DNA of 11,193 bases from Abiotrophia defectiva_A (GCA_963546405.1 CAUUNL010000055.1:1-11193), one strand, 5' to 3'; positions 1 through 7,557 are shown, counted from the stretch's first letter. Translations and numbers: made by a program. Notes: generated by a model not told the origin, from the letters alone.

Positions 1-157
1 GGGTTTCCATTACCGCGTGTTTGCCAAAGATAATTTCCTCTTGGGAAGATACTTCTGGATTATTTTCTATTTTCTTGTCTGTTGTTTCATCATATTTCTT
101 TTTATGCGTTTGTCGCTTGCTAGTTGATTTGCGCGACCGACTTGTATCATATTTCAT
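1..157 (-). CDS. rlmB: 23S rRNA (guanosine-2'-O)-methyltransferase RlmB, N-terminal fragment
   Basis: This is the 5' end of a gene that leaves the window; 52 codons are visible. After about 40 polar, lysine/arginine-rich residues the translation reads EEIIFGKHAVMET, which matches the start of the substrate-binding domain of TrmH/SpoU-family RlmB proteins (pattern FG-x-HAV-x-E). The family methylates the 2'-OH of a conserved guanosine in the 23S rRNA peptidyl-transferase region using S-adenosylmethionine. The catalytic SPOUT domain lies outside the window. The ATG sits one base after the mrnC stop, with an AGAGG ribosome binding site 8 bases upstream inside the mrnC end, so the two are probably translationally linked. 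The call rests on a short motif plus conserved position after cysS-mrnC (as in B. subtilis yacO). The basic N-terminal tail is longer than in the Bacillus protein and is probably disordered. Confidence 0.85.
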   Translation of the reverse strand, partial: MKYDTSRSRKSTSKRQTHKKKYDETTDKKIENNPEVSSQEEIIFGKHAVMET

Positions 158-158
158 T

Positions 159-554
159 CTATTGTCCTCTCTGATCGATTAGGGCTAGAGACTGGGCAAT
201 CAACTCCTCCAAACGCTGACTTTGTCCGGAGAGATGGAGCCAGCCAAGTAGAGCTTCAAAGCCTGTTGCCTGGCGGTAATCACCAATGCTAGCATTCTTA
301 GCCTTGGTATTAGCCTTATGATTGCGCCCCCGCTTATAGATGGTTAATTCCTCTTCATTTAAAGTCTCTTGGTCCCGCAGACACTGCATGGCATAGGCCT
401 GGCCCTTGGCCTCTACATAGCGGGTCGCTGCCCGATGCAGACGATTGGGCTGGGTCAAGCCAGAGGCGATGACATGCTGTCTGACATAAAGCTCATAGAT
501 GGCATCCCCAATATAGGCTAGGGCAGCCCCATTTAATTGATCTACTTGATTCAT
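159..554 (-). CDS. mrnC: Mini-ribonuclease III
   Basis: A 131-residue protein consisting of a single RNase III catalytic domain without the double-stranded RNA-binding domain, as expected for MrnC (B. subtilis YazC). This enzyme trims the ends of 23S rRNA precursor helices in the cytoplasm. The acidic metal-binding motif LAYIGDAIYE lies at residues 12-21 (D17, E21), and the second conserved block GDYRQATGFEALLGWL at about 91-106 carries the second catalytic acidic pair (D92 region, E100). The ATG at 554 is chosen over an in-frame TTG at 572. The ATG gives a 4-base ATGA overlap with the cysS stop, typical of coupled genes, and starts directly before the conserved domain. The ribosome binding site for this ATG is not strong, so re-initiation after cysS termination is likely. 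It lies between cysS and rlmB, the conserved order in Bacilli. Confidence 0.93.
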   Translation of the reverse strand: MNQVDQLNGAALAYIGDAIYELYVRQHVIASGLTQPNRLHRAATRYVEAKGQAYAMQCLRDQETLNEEELTIYKRGRNHKANTKAKNASIGDYRQATGFEALLGWLHLSGQSQRLEELIAQSLALIDQRGQ

Positions 555-1975
555 CGATTCACTCGCTTCCAAACCGTACCTTGAGGCGTATCATCTAAGA
601 GAATGCCTTGCTCCTTGAGTTGATCACGAATCGCGTCGCTACGGGCAAAATCCTTGTTGGCCCGGGCTTGACGGCGTTCCTCAATCAGCGCCTCAATTTC
701 CTGATCAATACTATTGCTTTTATCTTCTAAATCCAAGCCAAATACTGCTAATAAATCATGTAGGACTTTGTCATAAAGTGACAGAACAGCTTGGCTCACT
801 AATTCTAGGTCCAGGTAGCGATTCAGGGACTTGACCAAATCAAATAGAGCCGTAATCCCATTAGAAGCATTGAAGTCATCATCCATAGCGGTCACAAATT
901 GCTCTTGAATGTCACTAATCTCTGCTAACCACGTCTCATGACCTTCCGTGTTTGCGCTAGCTTGCTCCTGGCGGTGCTTGAGTCGGCGGAGCGCCTCCCG
1001 TAATTTGTTGACATTGGCTTGAGCCTCCGTAATCACAGCCTCATCATAGCGCAAAGGACGTCGGTAGTGGGTTGTCGCCAACATGTAGCGAATGACCATA
1101 GGGTCGTAGGCTCCTAACAAGTCGCGCAAGAGGACGAAATTTCCCAGGGATTTACTCATTTTCTCATCTTGTTTCCCAATGGTCACAAAGCCATTGTGGA
1201 GCCAGTAATGGGCAAAAGTATGGCCGGTGCAAGCTTCAGACTGGGCAATCTCATTCTCATGGTGAGGGAAAGTAAGGTCTTGCCCGCCCCCGTGAATATC
1301 AATGGTATCACCTAGATACTTAGTGGCCATAACTGAACATTCAATATGCCATCCTGGACGACCCGGTCCCCACGGCGAATCCCAGGCGATTTCCCCAGGC
1401 TTGGCAGTCTTCCAGAGGGCGAAGTCCAGAGGATTGGCCTTGCGTTCTGCGACTACTTGGTCTAAACGTTCGCTTGCGCCTACTAGTAGGTCCTCTAGCG
1501 ATTGGTCAGATAAATGGCCATAGTCCTTAAAAGATTCCGTCTTGAAGTAAACATCGCCTTCAGATTCATAGGCATGGCCCTTTTCAATCAAAGTCTGGAC
1601 GAAAGCAATAATTTCCTCAATATTTTCCATAACGCGTGGGTGAACGGTCGCCGCTTGAATATTGAGTTGCCCGGTATCTTCCTTGAAAGCCGCGATATAT
1701 TTATCAGCAATGGCTTCAGGAGTTGAACCTTCAACAATCGCTGCCTTGATAATTTTATCGTCGACGTCGGTAAAGTTGCTGACATAATTAACTTGATAAC
1801 CTCGGTACTGGAAGTAACGGCGAATGGTGTCAAAGGCTACCGCGCTACGGGCGTTGCCGATATGGATATAGTTATAGACGGTCGGACCGCAGACATAGAA
1901 AGCCACTTGCCCTTCTTTAATGGGACGGAAGACTTCCTTCTGCCGTGTCAAGGTATTATAGACTTGTATTGCCAT
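551..1975 (-). CDS. cysS: Cysteinyl-tRNA synthetase
   Basis: A 474-residue class I aminoacyl-tRNA synthetase that charges tRNA-Cys with cysteine using ATP in the cytoplasm. The HIGH-type motif is HIGN at 38-41 and the KMSKS loop is at 272-276. The zinc ligands that recognise the cysteine thiol are present as C29 (YVCGPTVYNY), C213 (WHIECSVM), H238 and E242 (FPHHENE), matching the spacing of the E. coli enzyme. The C-terminal third is the DALR-like helical bundle and anticodon-binding region, ending with the usual small Cys-specific tail (GTVWKR). Length is normal. The ATG is preceded by AAAGGAGC at good spacing. The gene follows ung by 36 bases and overlaps mrnC by 4, so it is internal to an operon. 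No T-box leader, a common control of cysS in Firmicutes, is visible just upstream. Confidence 0.98.
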   Translation of the reverse strand: MAIQVYNTLTRQKEVFRPIKEGQVAFYVCGPTVYNYIHIGNARSAVAFDTIRRYFQYRGYQVNYVSNFTDVDDKIIKAAIVEGSTPEAIADKYIAAFKEDTGQLNIQAATVHPRVMENIEEIIAFVQTLIEKGHAYESEGDVYFKTESFKDYGHLSDQSLEDLLVGASERLDQVVAERKANPLDFALWKTAKPGEIAWDSPWGPGRPGWHIECSVMATKYLGDTIDIHGGGQDLTFPHHENEIAQSEACTGHTFAHYWLHNGFVTIGKQDEKMSKSLGNFVLLRDLLGAYDPMVIRYMLATTHYRRPLRYDEAVITEAQANVNKLREALRRLKHRQEQASANTEGHETWLAEISDIQEQFVTAMDDDFNASNGITALFDLVKSLNRYLDLELVSQAVLSLYDKVLHDLLAVFGLDLEDKSNSIDQEIEALIEERRQARANKDFARSDAIRDQLKEQGILLDDTPQGTVWKRVNR

Positions 1976-2011
1976 AGTATTGCTCCTTTGCGTTAAAATA
2001 GTAAAAAGGCT

Positions 2012-2665
2012 CTAGCTAAGCCAATTAATTGGTGTCTGACCCTGGGCCTCTAAAAAGGCATTGGCTCGTGAAAAAGGTCGACTGCCAAAGAAACCGCGAT
2101 AAGCAGATAGGGGACTAGGGTGCGCTGATTCAATCACCAAGTGCTGGCTAGCGGTAATCAAAGCTTTTTTCTTGCGAGCATAGGCTCCCCACAAAATGAA
2201 GACAACCGGCTGCTCCTGTTGATTGACGACCCGAATAATCGCGTCGGTAAATGGCTCCCAAATCTGACCTGCATGGCCGTTAGCCATACCGGCTGGGACT
2301 GTCAAACAGGCATTGAGCAGCAAGACGCCTTGTTGGGCCCAGGCCGTTAAGTCATGATTGGGCTTGACGCCAATGTCATCTGCTAATTCTTTGAGAATGT
2401 TCTGAAGAGAAGGGGGCGCAGGCAAATCATTAGGTACAGAAAAGCTTAATCCTTGTGCCTGACCTGGCCCGTGGTAGGGATCTTGCCCCAGAATAACCAC
2501 CTTGACATCCTCTAGGGGAGTCGTTTGGATGGCATTAAAGACCCGGTCACGTGGCGGATAGATTTTTCCCTGGCCATAAACTTGATCCATGAAATGGTTA
2601 ATTTGACTGAAATAACCCGCTGGTAGTTCTTCCTTAATGGCTTGATGCCAAGTAGAATGTTCCAT
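2012..2665 (-). CDS. ung: Uracil-DNA glycosylase, family 1
   Basis: A 217-residue base-excision-repair enzyme that removes uracil from DNA. The water-activating motif GQDPYHGPGQ is at 60-69 with catalytic D62, and the second active-site motif HPSPLSAYRGFFGSRPFS begins at H182 and includes the leucine intercalation loop. The uracil-binding asparagine is in LLLNACLTV at about 115-123. This block is slightly unusual, since most family members read LNTVLTV, but the key Asn is kept. The reading frame extends upstream to 2791 through the previous gene, but the real start is the ATG at 2665. That ATG is preceded by AAGGAGAG at proper spacing and begins the conserved N-terminal WHxxxxEE pattern. The ribosome binding site overlaps the stop codon of the DUF4336 gene (TAAGGAG), 11 bases before the ATG, implying coupled translation. 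Confidence 0.98.
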   Translation of the reverse strand: MEHSTWHQAIKEELPAGYFSQINHFMDQVYGQGKIYPPRDRVFNAIQTTPLEDVKVVILGQDPYHGPGQAQGLSFSVPNDLPAPPSLQNILKELADDIGVKPNHDLTAWAQQGVLLLNACLTVPAGMANGHAGQIWEPFTDAIIRVVNQQEQPVVFILWGAYARKKKALITASQHLVIESAHPSPLSAYRGFFGSRPFSRANAFLEAQGQTPINWLS

Positions 2666-2676
2666 GTCCACTCTCC

Positions 2677-3423
2677 TTACTGTATCCAGCGCCAGGCGCG
2701 CTTTAATTCTGCTGTCCCATTTTCTAAATAAGGTCGGCCGTGGGCCATGATGACTCGCTCTGGTTGCCAGGCGAGAACTTGATCCATGCAAGCCTTAGCT
2801 TGAGCACGACGCCCAAGAAAGCTCATCCGAAAATCAATTGGCGTCTGGCCATCAGGATCTGCAATCCTCGCAAATCGATAAAAGCCACGCTGTAAGGCAT
2901 GGGGCATCTTGTTAACTTCAAAGTTCTCAATTAAGTCCGTCACAATCAAGGTCTGACTTGCTCGATGGAAGAAGACTACTTCCTCGACTGCACGGCTACC
3001 AGAAAAAATTAATTGATCTAGTTGGCCCACCCAATCTGCCGGCGCTCGATCCTCCAAAGCCGCATCAAAGCTTACGGCTATTTTCTGACTTGCAGCCCGC
3101 TTTTCAACACCCGGACTACTCCAGGCCTTAGCTTGAGGGTAACGTCGCTGCCAATCAGGAATGTAGGCATAATGAATTTTGTTAGGAGATACCAAATGAG
3201 CCACTGGTCCCAAGGAATCTAGGGCTTGAAACAGACTCTCATTGGGCGCAATGGGTGAGTGACACCATAGGCTACCATCCGCTAATTGGACCACTGTCAT
3301 GCGCGTTGAAAAGGGCAAGCTCCCGCAACCAACTGACATCTGAATCAGATCACCATCTGCAATCCAAATACCTTGGCCAATTGGCTTAAGTGTATTTAAG
3401 GGTTTATACAGGGGAATATGCAT
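2677..3423 (-). CDS. DUF4336 family protein (metallo-hydrolase-like fold), function unknown
   Basis: A 248-residue cytoplasmic protein without signal peptide or membrane segment. It matches the pattern of DUF4336 proteins: N-terminal LxxLxPxGxGIWIADG, the block HLVSPNKIHYAYIPDWQRRYP at about 76-96 followed by A(K)A-W-SSPG, then VTDLIEN at 161-167, and AHGRPY near the end. The family is predicted to share the metallo-beta-lactamase fold. The canonical HxHxDH metal motif is absent; its place is taken by HSPIAPNE (55-62), while H84, D163 and H228 are candidate remaining ligands. That structural reading is inference. The ATG at 3423 is preferred over a GTG at 3429, because the strong AGGAGGT lies 7 bases before the ATG but almost touches the GTG. 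It is the first gene after the gltX terminator and is tightly coupled to ung. No biochemical role is assigned to this family as far as I know. Confidence 0.8.
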   Translation of the reverse strand: MHIPLYKPLNTLKPIGQGIWIADGDLIQMSVGCGSLPFSTRMTVVQLADGSLWCHSPIAPNESLFQALDSLGPVAHLVSPNKIHYAYIPDWQRRYPQAKAWSSPGVEKRAASQKIAVSFDAALEDRAPADWVGQLDQLIFSGSRAVEEVVFFHRASQTLIVTDLIENFEVNKMPHALQRGFYRFARIADPDGQTPIDFRMSFLGRRAQAKACMDQVLAWQPERVIMAHGRPYLENGTAELKRAWRWIQ

Positions 3424-3464
3424 GATCACGACCTCCTAACTTGAATCCTCCATCTGACTTAACG

Positions 3465-3501
3465 AAAAAAAGAGGTTGAGGCAAGTGCCCCAGCCTCTTT
3501 T
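3465..3501 (-). terminator. Rho-independent terminator after gltX
   Basis: On the minus strand a stem begins 16 bases after the gltX stop. AAAAGAGG (3501-3494) pairs perfectly with CCTCTTTT (3475-3468). Further in, TGGGGC pairs with GCCTCA with one mismatch and one G-U pair, leaving a small loop near ACTT. Seven T residues (3471-3465) follow the GC-rich part. It should separate dut-radA-yacL-gltX from the downstream DUF4336-ung-cysS group. The upper-strand readout has only four T after the stem, so it is mainly leftward. Confidence 0.88.
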
Positions 3502-3525
3502 AGTCATCTTGAATTTTTATGCCAA
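3497..3525 (-). promoter_or_regulatory. Possible promoter for DUF4336-ung-cysS overlapping the gltX stop and terminator
   Basis: On the minus strand TTGGCA (3525-3520) matches the -35 consensus at five of six positions. It is followed by a 17-base spacer and TAAAAG (3502-3497), a weaker -10 with four of six matches. The -35 overlaps the last two codons and the first stop base of gltX; the -10 lies in the first bases of the terminator stem. A transcript from here would start near 3490, inside the left arm, and could not form the full hairpin. This is motif reading by eye only. Confidence 0.3.
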
Positions 3526-4989
3526 GAGCGCTGCTACTTGGTCAATGTGGGCTAAGGCTTTTTCCTTGCCTAAGACTTCGATTAATGCCGGTAATTCTGG
3601 TCCATGCATTTGGCCACTCACCGCAATCCGGATTGGCATGAAGAGGCCACGCCCTTTGGCACCCGTTTCCTTCTGCACTTCCTTGATGCAAGCTTTAATA
3701 TTCGCTGCTTCAAAGTCTTCTAAGTTCGCTAACTTCTCTCGAACCGCCGCCAAGACAGCCGGCACTTGTTCGCCTGCTAAAACCTCACGACTTTCTTCGT
3801 CAATCGTCAAACTATCGTTGAAGAAGAGGCTAGACAAGGATACAATTTCTGCCCCATAAGACATTTGCTCGTGGAAGAGTGAGACAACCTTAGTCACCCA
3901 AGCTAACTCATCTTCCGATGGATTAGCTGATACACGACCTGCCTCAATCAGATGTGGCAAGGCTAGAGCCGTCACTTCTTCAAGACTCGCTTGCTTCATA
4001 TAGGTATTGTTAATCCATTCCAATTTCTTGGTGTCGAAGGAAGCAGGTGAGGTGGACAAACGTTCATAGTCGAAGAGTTCAATCAACTGGTCACGACCAA
4101 AAATTTCCTCTTCCCCGACTGGAGACCAACCCAAAAGGGCGATAAAGTTGAAGATAGCTTCTGGTAAATAGCCCAAGTTACGGTATTGTTCGATAAATTG
4201 CAAGATAGCACCGTCACGTTTGCTGAGTTTCTTATGAGTCTCAGCATTAACGATTAAGGTCATGTGACCAAAACGTGGGTAGTCCCAACCGAAAGCATCA
4301 TAAATCATCATTTGCTTAGGTGTATTAGCGATGTGGTCATCCCCCCGCAATACGTGGGTAATGCCCATGAGGTGGTCGTCGACCGTTACCGCAAAGTTAT
4401 AAGTTGGCATGCCGTCACGTTTGCGGATAACCCAGTCACCAGAGACACTGCGTGATTCGAAGGTAATCGGACCCTTAACCAAATCTTCAAATTCATAAGT
4501 CACATCTTCTGGTACACGGAAACGAATAACTGGCACACGACCTTCTGCTTCAAAGGCAGCTTCTTCTTCAGGCGTTAGGTGAGCGTGTTGGCCACCATAG
4601 TGTGGCATTTCGCCACGGGCTTGTTGGGCTTCACGTTCTGCTTCTAATTCTTCTTCCGTCATGTAGCACTTGTAGGCCTTGCCTTCTGCTAAGAGTTGGT
4701 CAATCAGTGGGTTGTAAATATGCAGGCGCTCTGACTGACGGTAAGGACCCACTTGGCCTGGCTTATTAGGCGCTTCATCCCAGTCCATTCCCAACCAGGT
4801 TAAGTTATCTAGCTGGCTCTTCTCACCATGCTCCAGGTTACGTTTTAAGTCGGTATCTTCAATCCGAATGACGAAGTCCCCGCCATAGTGGCGCGCGAAA
4901 AGATAGTTGAAGAGCGCAGTCCGCGCATTCCCGATGTGTAATTCTCCTGTTGGGCTTGGTGCATAACGCACACGTACTTTTGAAGTCAT
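3517..4989 (-). CDS. gltX: Glutamyl-tRNA synthetase
   Basis: A 490-residue class I synthetase, the usual length for bacterial GluRS. The ATP-binding HIGN is at 18-21 within PSPTGELHIGNARTAL, and the KLSKR loop is at 254-258 in the context KKLSKRDGAI. GEDTD-like RIEDTDLKR at 42-50 and the central NFAVTVDDHLMGITHVLRGDDH block bind glutamate and the tRNA acceptor end; the helical C-terminal part binds the anticodon. The region around CYMTEEELE (108-116) keeps only one cysteine, so the zinc site of proteobacterial GluRS appears absent, as in Bacillus. In Bacilli the enzyme usually charges both tRNA-Glu and tRNA-Gln, the latter then being amidated by GatCAB; that is inferred from the lineage. The ATG follows AGAGGAAA and lies 16 bases after yacL; a terminator follows. 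Confidence 0.98.
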   Translation of the reverse strand: MTSKVRVRYAPSPTGELHIGNARTALFNYLFARHYGGDFVIRIEDTDLKRNLEHGEKSQLDNLTWLGMDWDEAPNKPGQVGPYRQSERLHIYNPLIDQLLAEGKAYKCYMTEEELEAEREAQQARGEMPHYGGQHAHLTPEEEAAFEAEGRVPVIRFRVPEDVTYEFEDLVKGPITFESRSVSGDWVIRKRDGMPTYNFAVTVDDHLMGITHVLRGDDHIANTPKQMMIYDAFGWDYPRFGHMTLIVNAETHKKLSKRDGAILQFIEQYRNLGYLPEAIFNFIALLGWSPVGEEEIFGRDQLIELFDYERLSTSPASFDTKKLEWINNTYMKQASLEEVTALALPHLIEAGRVSANPSEDELAWVTKVVSLFHEQMSYGAEIVSLSSLFFNDSLTIDEESREVLAGEQVPAVLAAVREKLANLEDFEAANIKACIKEVQKETGAKGRGLFMPIRIAVSGQMHGPELPALIEVLGKEKALAHIDQVAALLA

Positions 4990-5005
4990 GTAGTTTCCTC
5001 TTTCC

Positions 5006-6124
5006 TTAGTAATGTGACTGCTTGGTTTCGATTTTATCTTGCGAGTGAGCGGGCTTAGCGAAAATCATACGCCCAGCGCTAGTTTGAAGGGCGCTAGTAA
5101 CAATGACTTTCAGTCGCTCATTCATATAATGTTGCCCGTCTTCGACCACAATCATGGTCCCATCATCTAAATAGGCAACCCCTTGTTTGCGCTCGGTCCC
5201 GGACTTAACCACCGTGACTTCCATAATTTCGCCAGGAATCACGACAGGTTTGACCGCTAGGGCCAAGGCATTGATGTTAAAGACGGTGACATTCTGAAAT
5301 TCACAGACCTTATTTAAATTATAATCGTTTGTGACCACGGCTGCATCAATTAATTTTGCCAAACGGATTAATTTGCTGTCAACCTCTGGCACATCGTCAA
5401 AATCCCCATCATAAAATTCGATTGGGATGAGCGATTCTTTTTGCAAGCTGTTGAGAATATCCAGCCCTCGGCGACCGCGAGCGCGCTTGAGCGAATCCGC
5501 TGAGTCCGCGATGAACTGTAATTCCTTAAGCACAAAATTAGGAATCACTAGCACACCTTCTAAGAAGTGGGTCTTGGCAATGTCGGCAATCCGACCATCA
5601 ATGATCACGCTAGTATCTAAAAGTTTGTAGCGGTGGAAATTTTCACCAGCCTTGCGCTCTAAGATACGACTTTCCTGTTTCTCCCGCTTGCTAGCAGAAC
5701 GACTAAAAATCGTTCGCCATTCATCCTGTCGACTGGTTGCGGTCTGGTAGCCAACAATGGATAGGATGACCGATAAAACCAAGGGCAGAGCGTTAGATAT
5801 AAAGGGAATTTGCAAATTAGAGAAGGGAAGTGAGATGAGATAGCCGATAATGAGACCCACAACCCCACCAATAGTCCCGAAGAAGATGGTTGAGGTGGTT
5901 TGTTTGTTTAAGATTTCTTGTGTCTTGCGAATCCAACGAGCCAACAAAGGTGAGGCGAGATTTCCCAAGAGGGCGAAAATAATTGCGAATAATAAGCCGT
6001 TAAAGTAGGTATTCTGCAAGAAATCATGCGTTAGATGTACCCACGGCCAGATAGAAGCCCCAAAGGACACGCCAAAACTCAGTCCGATAAGCGCTGAAAC
6101 CATTAAGACAATACGTTTAAACAT
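5006..6124 (-). CDS. yacL: Membrane-anchored PIN and TRAM domain protein, YacL family
   Basis: A 372-residue protein with several N-terminal hydrophobic segments (roughly residues 5-25, 40-62, 80-100 and 108-127), then a charged linker and a cytoplasmic PIN nuclease-like domain. PIN acidic residues are visible as D170 in LLDTSVIIDGRIADI, E201 in VLKELQF, D249 and D267 in VVTNDYNL. A TRAM domain follows from about residue 292 (PGEIMEVTVVKSG... GVAYLDDGTMIVVEDG). This architecture matches B. subtilis YacL, also located next to radA and gltX. The substrate is not established as far as I know; the fold suggests an RNA-acting enzyme at the membrane. The ATG is preceded by a strong AAAGGAGG. The gene starts 44 bases after radA and ends 16 bases before gltX, so it is operonic. 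Confidence 0.92.
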   Translation of the reverse strand: MFKRIVLMVSALIGLSFGVSFGASIWPWVHLTHDFLQNTYFNGLLFAIIFALLGNLASPLLARWIRKTQEILNKQTTSTIFFGTIGGVVGLIIGYLISLPFSNLQIPFISNALPLVLSVILSIVGYQTATSRQDEWRTIFSRSASKREKQESRILERKAGENFHRYKLLDTSVIIDGRIADIAKTHFLEGVLVIPNFVLKELQFIADSADSLKRARGRRGLDILNSLQKESLIPIEFYDGDFDDVPEVDSKLIRLAKLIDAAVVTNDYNLNKVCEFQNVTVFNINALALAVKPVVIPGEIMEVTVVKSGTERKQGVAYLDDGTMIVVEDGQHYMNERLKVIVTSALQTSAGRMIFAKPAHSQDKIETKQSHY

Positions 6125-6161
6125 AAACCTTCCTCCTTTCCTGTTTTTTTTATAATAATGG

Positions 6162-6184
6162 CCTCCCCCTATTGGCGGGGGAAG
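6162..6184 (-). other. GC-rich hairpin across the radA stop codon, no U-tract
   Basis: On the minus strand CTTCCCCC, a seven-base loop GCCAATA and GGGGGAGG form an eight-pair stem with one G-U pair. The radA stop TAG lies at the loop/stem border. The bases that follow on the minus strand are ATTATTATAAAAAAAA rather than a run of T, so a terminator is unlikely. It may affect mRNA stability or tune transcription into yacL. Function is not shown. Confidence 0.5.
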
Positions 6185-7557
6185 ACCTTATGAATGGCTT
6201 CCTGGATAGTGGCCACTGGCACAATTTCGATCGCTAGTGTCTGATCCAGGCCTGCTAGATTATTTTTGGGAATATAGGCCCGCTTAAAGCCCAGTTTGGC
6301 AGCTTCCTTGAGGCGCTCTTTGATTTGACTAACCCGTCGGATTTCTCCCGTCAGACCAATTTCGCCGATAAAGCAATCTTCAATCTTAGTGGCCTGATTC
6401 CAATAACTAGACGCGATGCTGACCGCAATGGCCAAATCAATGGCCGGCTCGTCTAATTTAACGCCGCCCGTAATCTTGAAGAAAGCATCCTGATTTTGCA
6501 CCAACAGACCGCAATGCTTTTCCATAACTGCCAAGAGTAGTGACACGCGTTGATAGTCAATCCCCGACGAGGTGCGTTTGGCTGTCCCATAGACAGTTGG
6601 AGTCATCAGGGACTGGATTTCCGCCAAAATCGGTCGCGTCCCTTCAATAGAAGCCACAACAGTCGAACCCGTCGCGCCAGCCAAACGTTCTTCCAGGAAG
6701 AGTTCTGAAGGGTTGGTTACTTCTTCCAAACCTGCTTCCAGCATTTCAAAGACCCCTAGCTCATGTGTGGAGCCAAACCGGTTTTTTACGGCTCGCAAGA
6801 CCCGGAAACGATTATGGCGCTCGCCCTCAAAGTAGAGCACGGTATCCACCATGTGTTCCAACATCCGAGGCCCCGCAATATTACCCTCCTTGGTCACGTG
6901 TCCGACAATAAAGGTCGCAATATTATTATCCTTGGCAATCCGCATTAAGATAGCGGTGGCTTCCCGCAATTGGGAGACGCTCCCTGCCACCCCAGTATGA
7001 TCTGCCAGTTGCATGGTCTGGATAGAGTCAATAATCAAAATGTCTGGAGCAATACGCTGAACTTCGCCAGCAATAACTGCTAAGTCCGTCTCCGATAAGA
7101 GATAGAAATGACTGTCCTTGAGTGATAGGCGTTCCGCCCGCATTTTAATCTGGGAGAGACTCTCTTCCCCAGAAACATAGAGGACGGTTTGGCCTAGATT
7201 GGCCAGTTGAATCGAGACCTGGAGCAAGAGGGTAGACTTACCAATCCCAGGATCGCCCCCAATCAGAACTAAACTACCGGCCACCACTCCGCCTCCCAAG
7301 ACTCGGTCGAACTCTTGGAAATTGGTATGGGTCCGCGTCTCAGCCTTGTAGGTGATTTCTTCTAGGCGTTGAGCCCGGTTGGCGCCTTCGCCGCGCTGGG
7401 TCAAAACCTTAAACTGACTTTTCTCGGTCTTAATGGTCGATTGGACAATCTGTTCTTCCATCTGATTCCAAGCGCCACAGTTAGGGCACTTGCCCAGATA
7501 CTTGGCCGATTCGTAGCCGCAGGCCATGCATTCGTAACTTACTTTTTTCTTGGCCAT
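6169..7557 (-). CDS. radA: DNA repair and recombination ATPase RadA
   Basis: A 462-residue RadA (Sms), close to the usual length. Domains in order: an N-terminal C4 zinc finger with C10, C13, C24 and C27; a RecA-like ATPase core with Walker A GGDPGIGKST at 100-109 and Walker B ILIIDS at 173-178; the RadA-specific KNRFG motif at 258-262; and a C-terminal Lon-protease-like domain without protease activity (about 290-462, containing KITGGVKLDEPAIDLA). The protein works as a DnaB-like helicase on branched DNA in recombination, repair and natural transformation, as known for the family. The ATG follows AAGGAAAG. It lies 36 bases after dut and 44 before yacL, an order widely kept in Lactobacillales. 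Confidence 0.98.
   Translation of the reverse strand: MAKKKVSYECMACGYESAKYLGKCPNCGAWNQMEEQIVQSTIKTEKSQFKVLTQRGEGANRAQRLEEITYKAETRTHTNFQEFDRVLGGGVVAGSLVLIGGDPGIGKSTLLLQVSIQLANLGQTVLYVSGEESLSQIKMRAERLSLKDSHFYLLSETDLAVIAGEVQRIAPDILIIDSIQTMQLADHTGVAGSVSQLREATAILMRIAKDNNIATFIVGHVTKEGNIAGPRMLEHMVDTVLYFEGERHNRFRVLRAVKNRFGSTHELGVFEMLEAGLEEVTNPSELFLEERLAGATGSTVVASIEGTRPILAEIQSLMTPTVYGTAKRTSSGIDYQRVSLLLAVMEKHCGLLVQNQDAFFKITGGVKLDEPAIDLAIAVSIASSYWNQATKIEDCFIGEIGLTGEIRRVSQIKERLKEAAKLGFKRAYIPKNNLAGLDQTLAIEIVPVATIQEAIHKVFPRQ

Noticed and set aside
555..572. TTG start for mrnC at 572
   Set aside because: The ATG at 554 gives the common ATGA overlap with cysS and the expected protein start; the TTG version only adds six residues translated from the cysS end.
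1588..1833. 81-codon minus-strand frame inside cysS
   Set aside because: It is an out-of-frame shadow of the conserved cysS catalytic domain.
1976..2011. T-box leader upstream of cysS
   Set aside because: Only 36 bases separate ung and cysS, with no T-box sequence or specifier stem.
2666..2791. Upstream extension of the ung reading frame (42 extra codons)
   Set aside because: It overlaps the DUF4336 gene in another frame, and the ATG at 2665 has a proper ribosome binding site and matches the usual Ung N-terminus.
3424..3429. GTG start for the DUF4336 gene at 3429
   Set aside because: The AGGAGGT ribosome binding site would nearly touch the GTG; it is correctly spaced for the ATG at 3423.
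3476..3859. 127-codon plus-strand open frame across the end of gltX
   Set aside because: It is antisense to conserved gltX sequence and the terminator, with no ribosome binding site or known motif.
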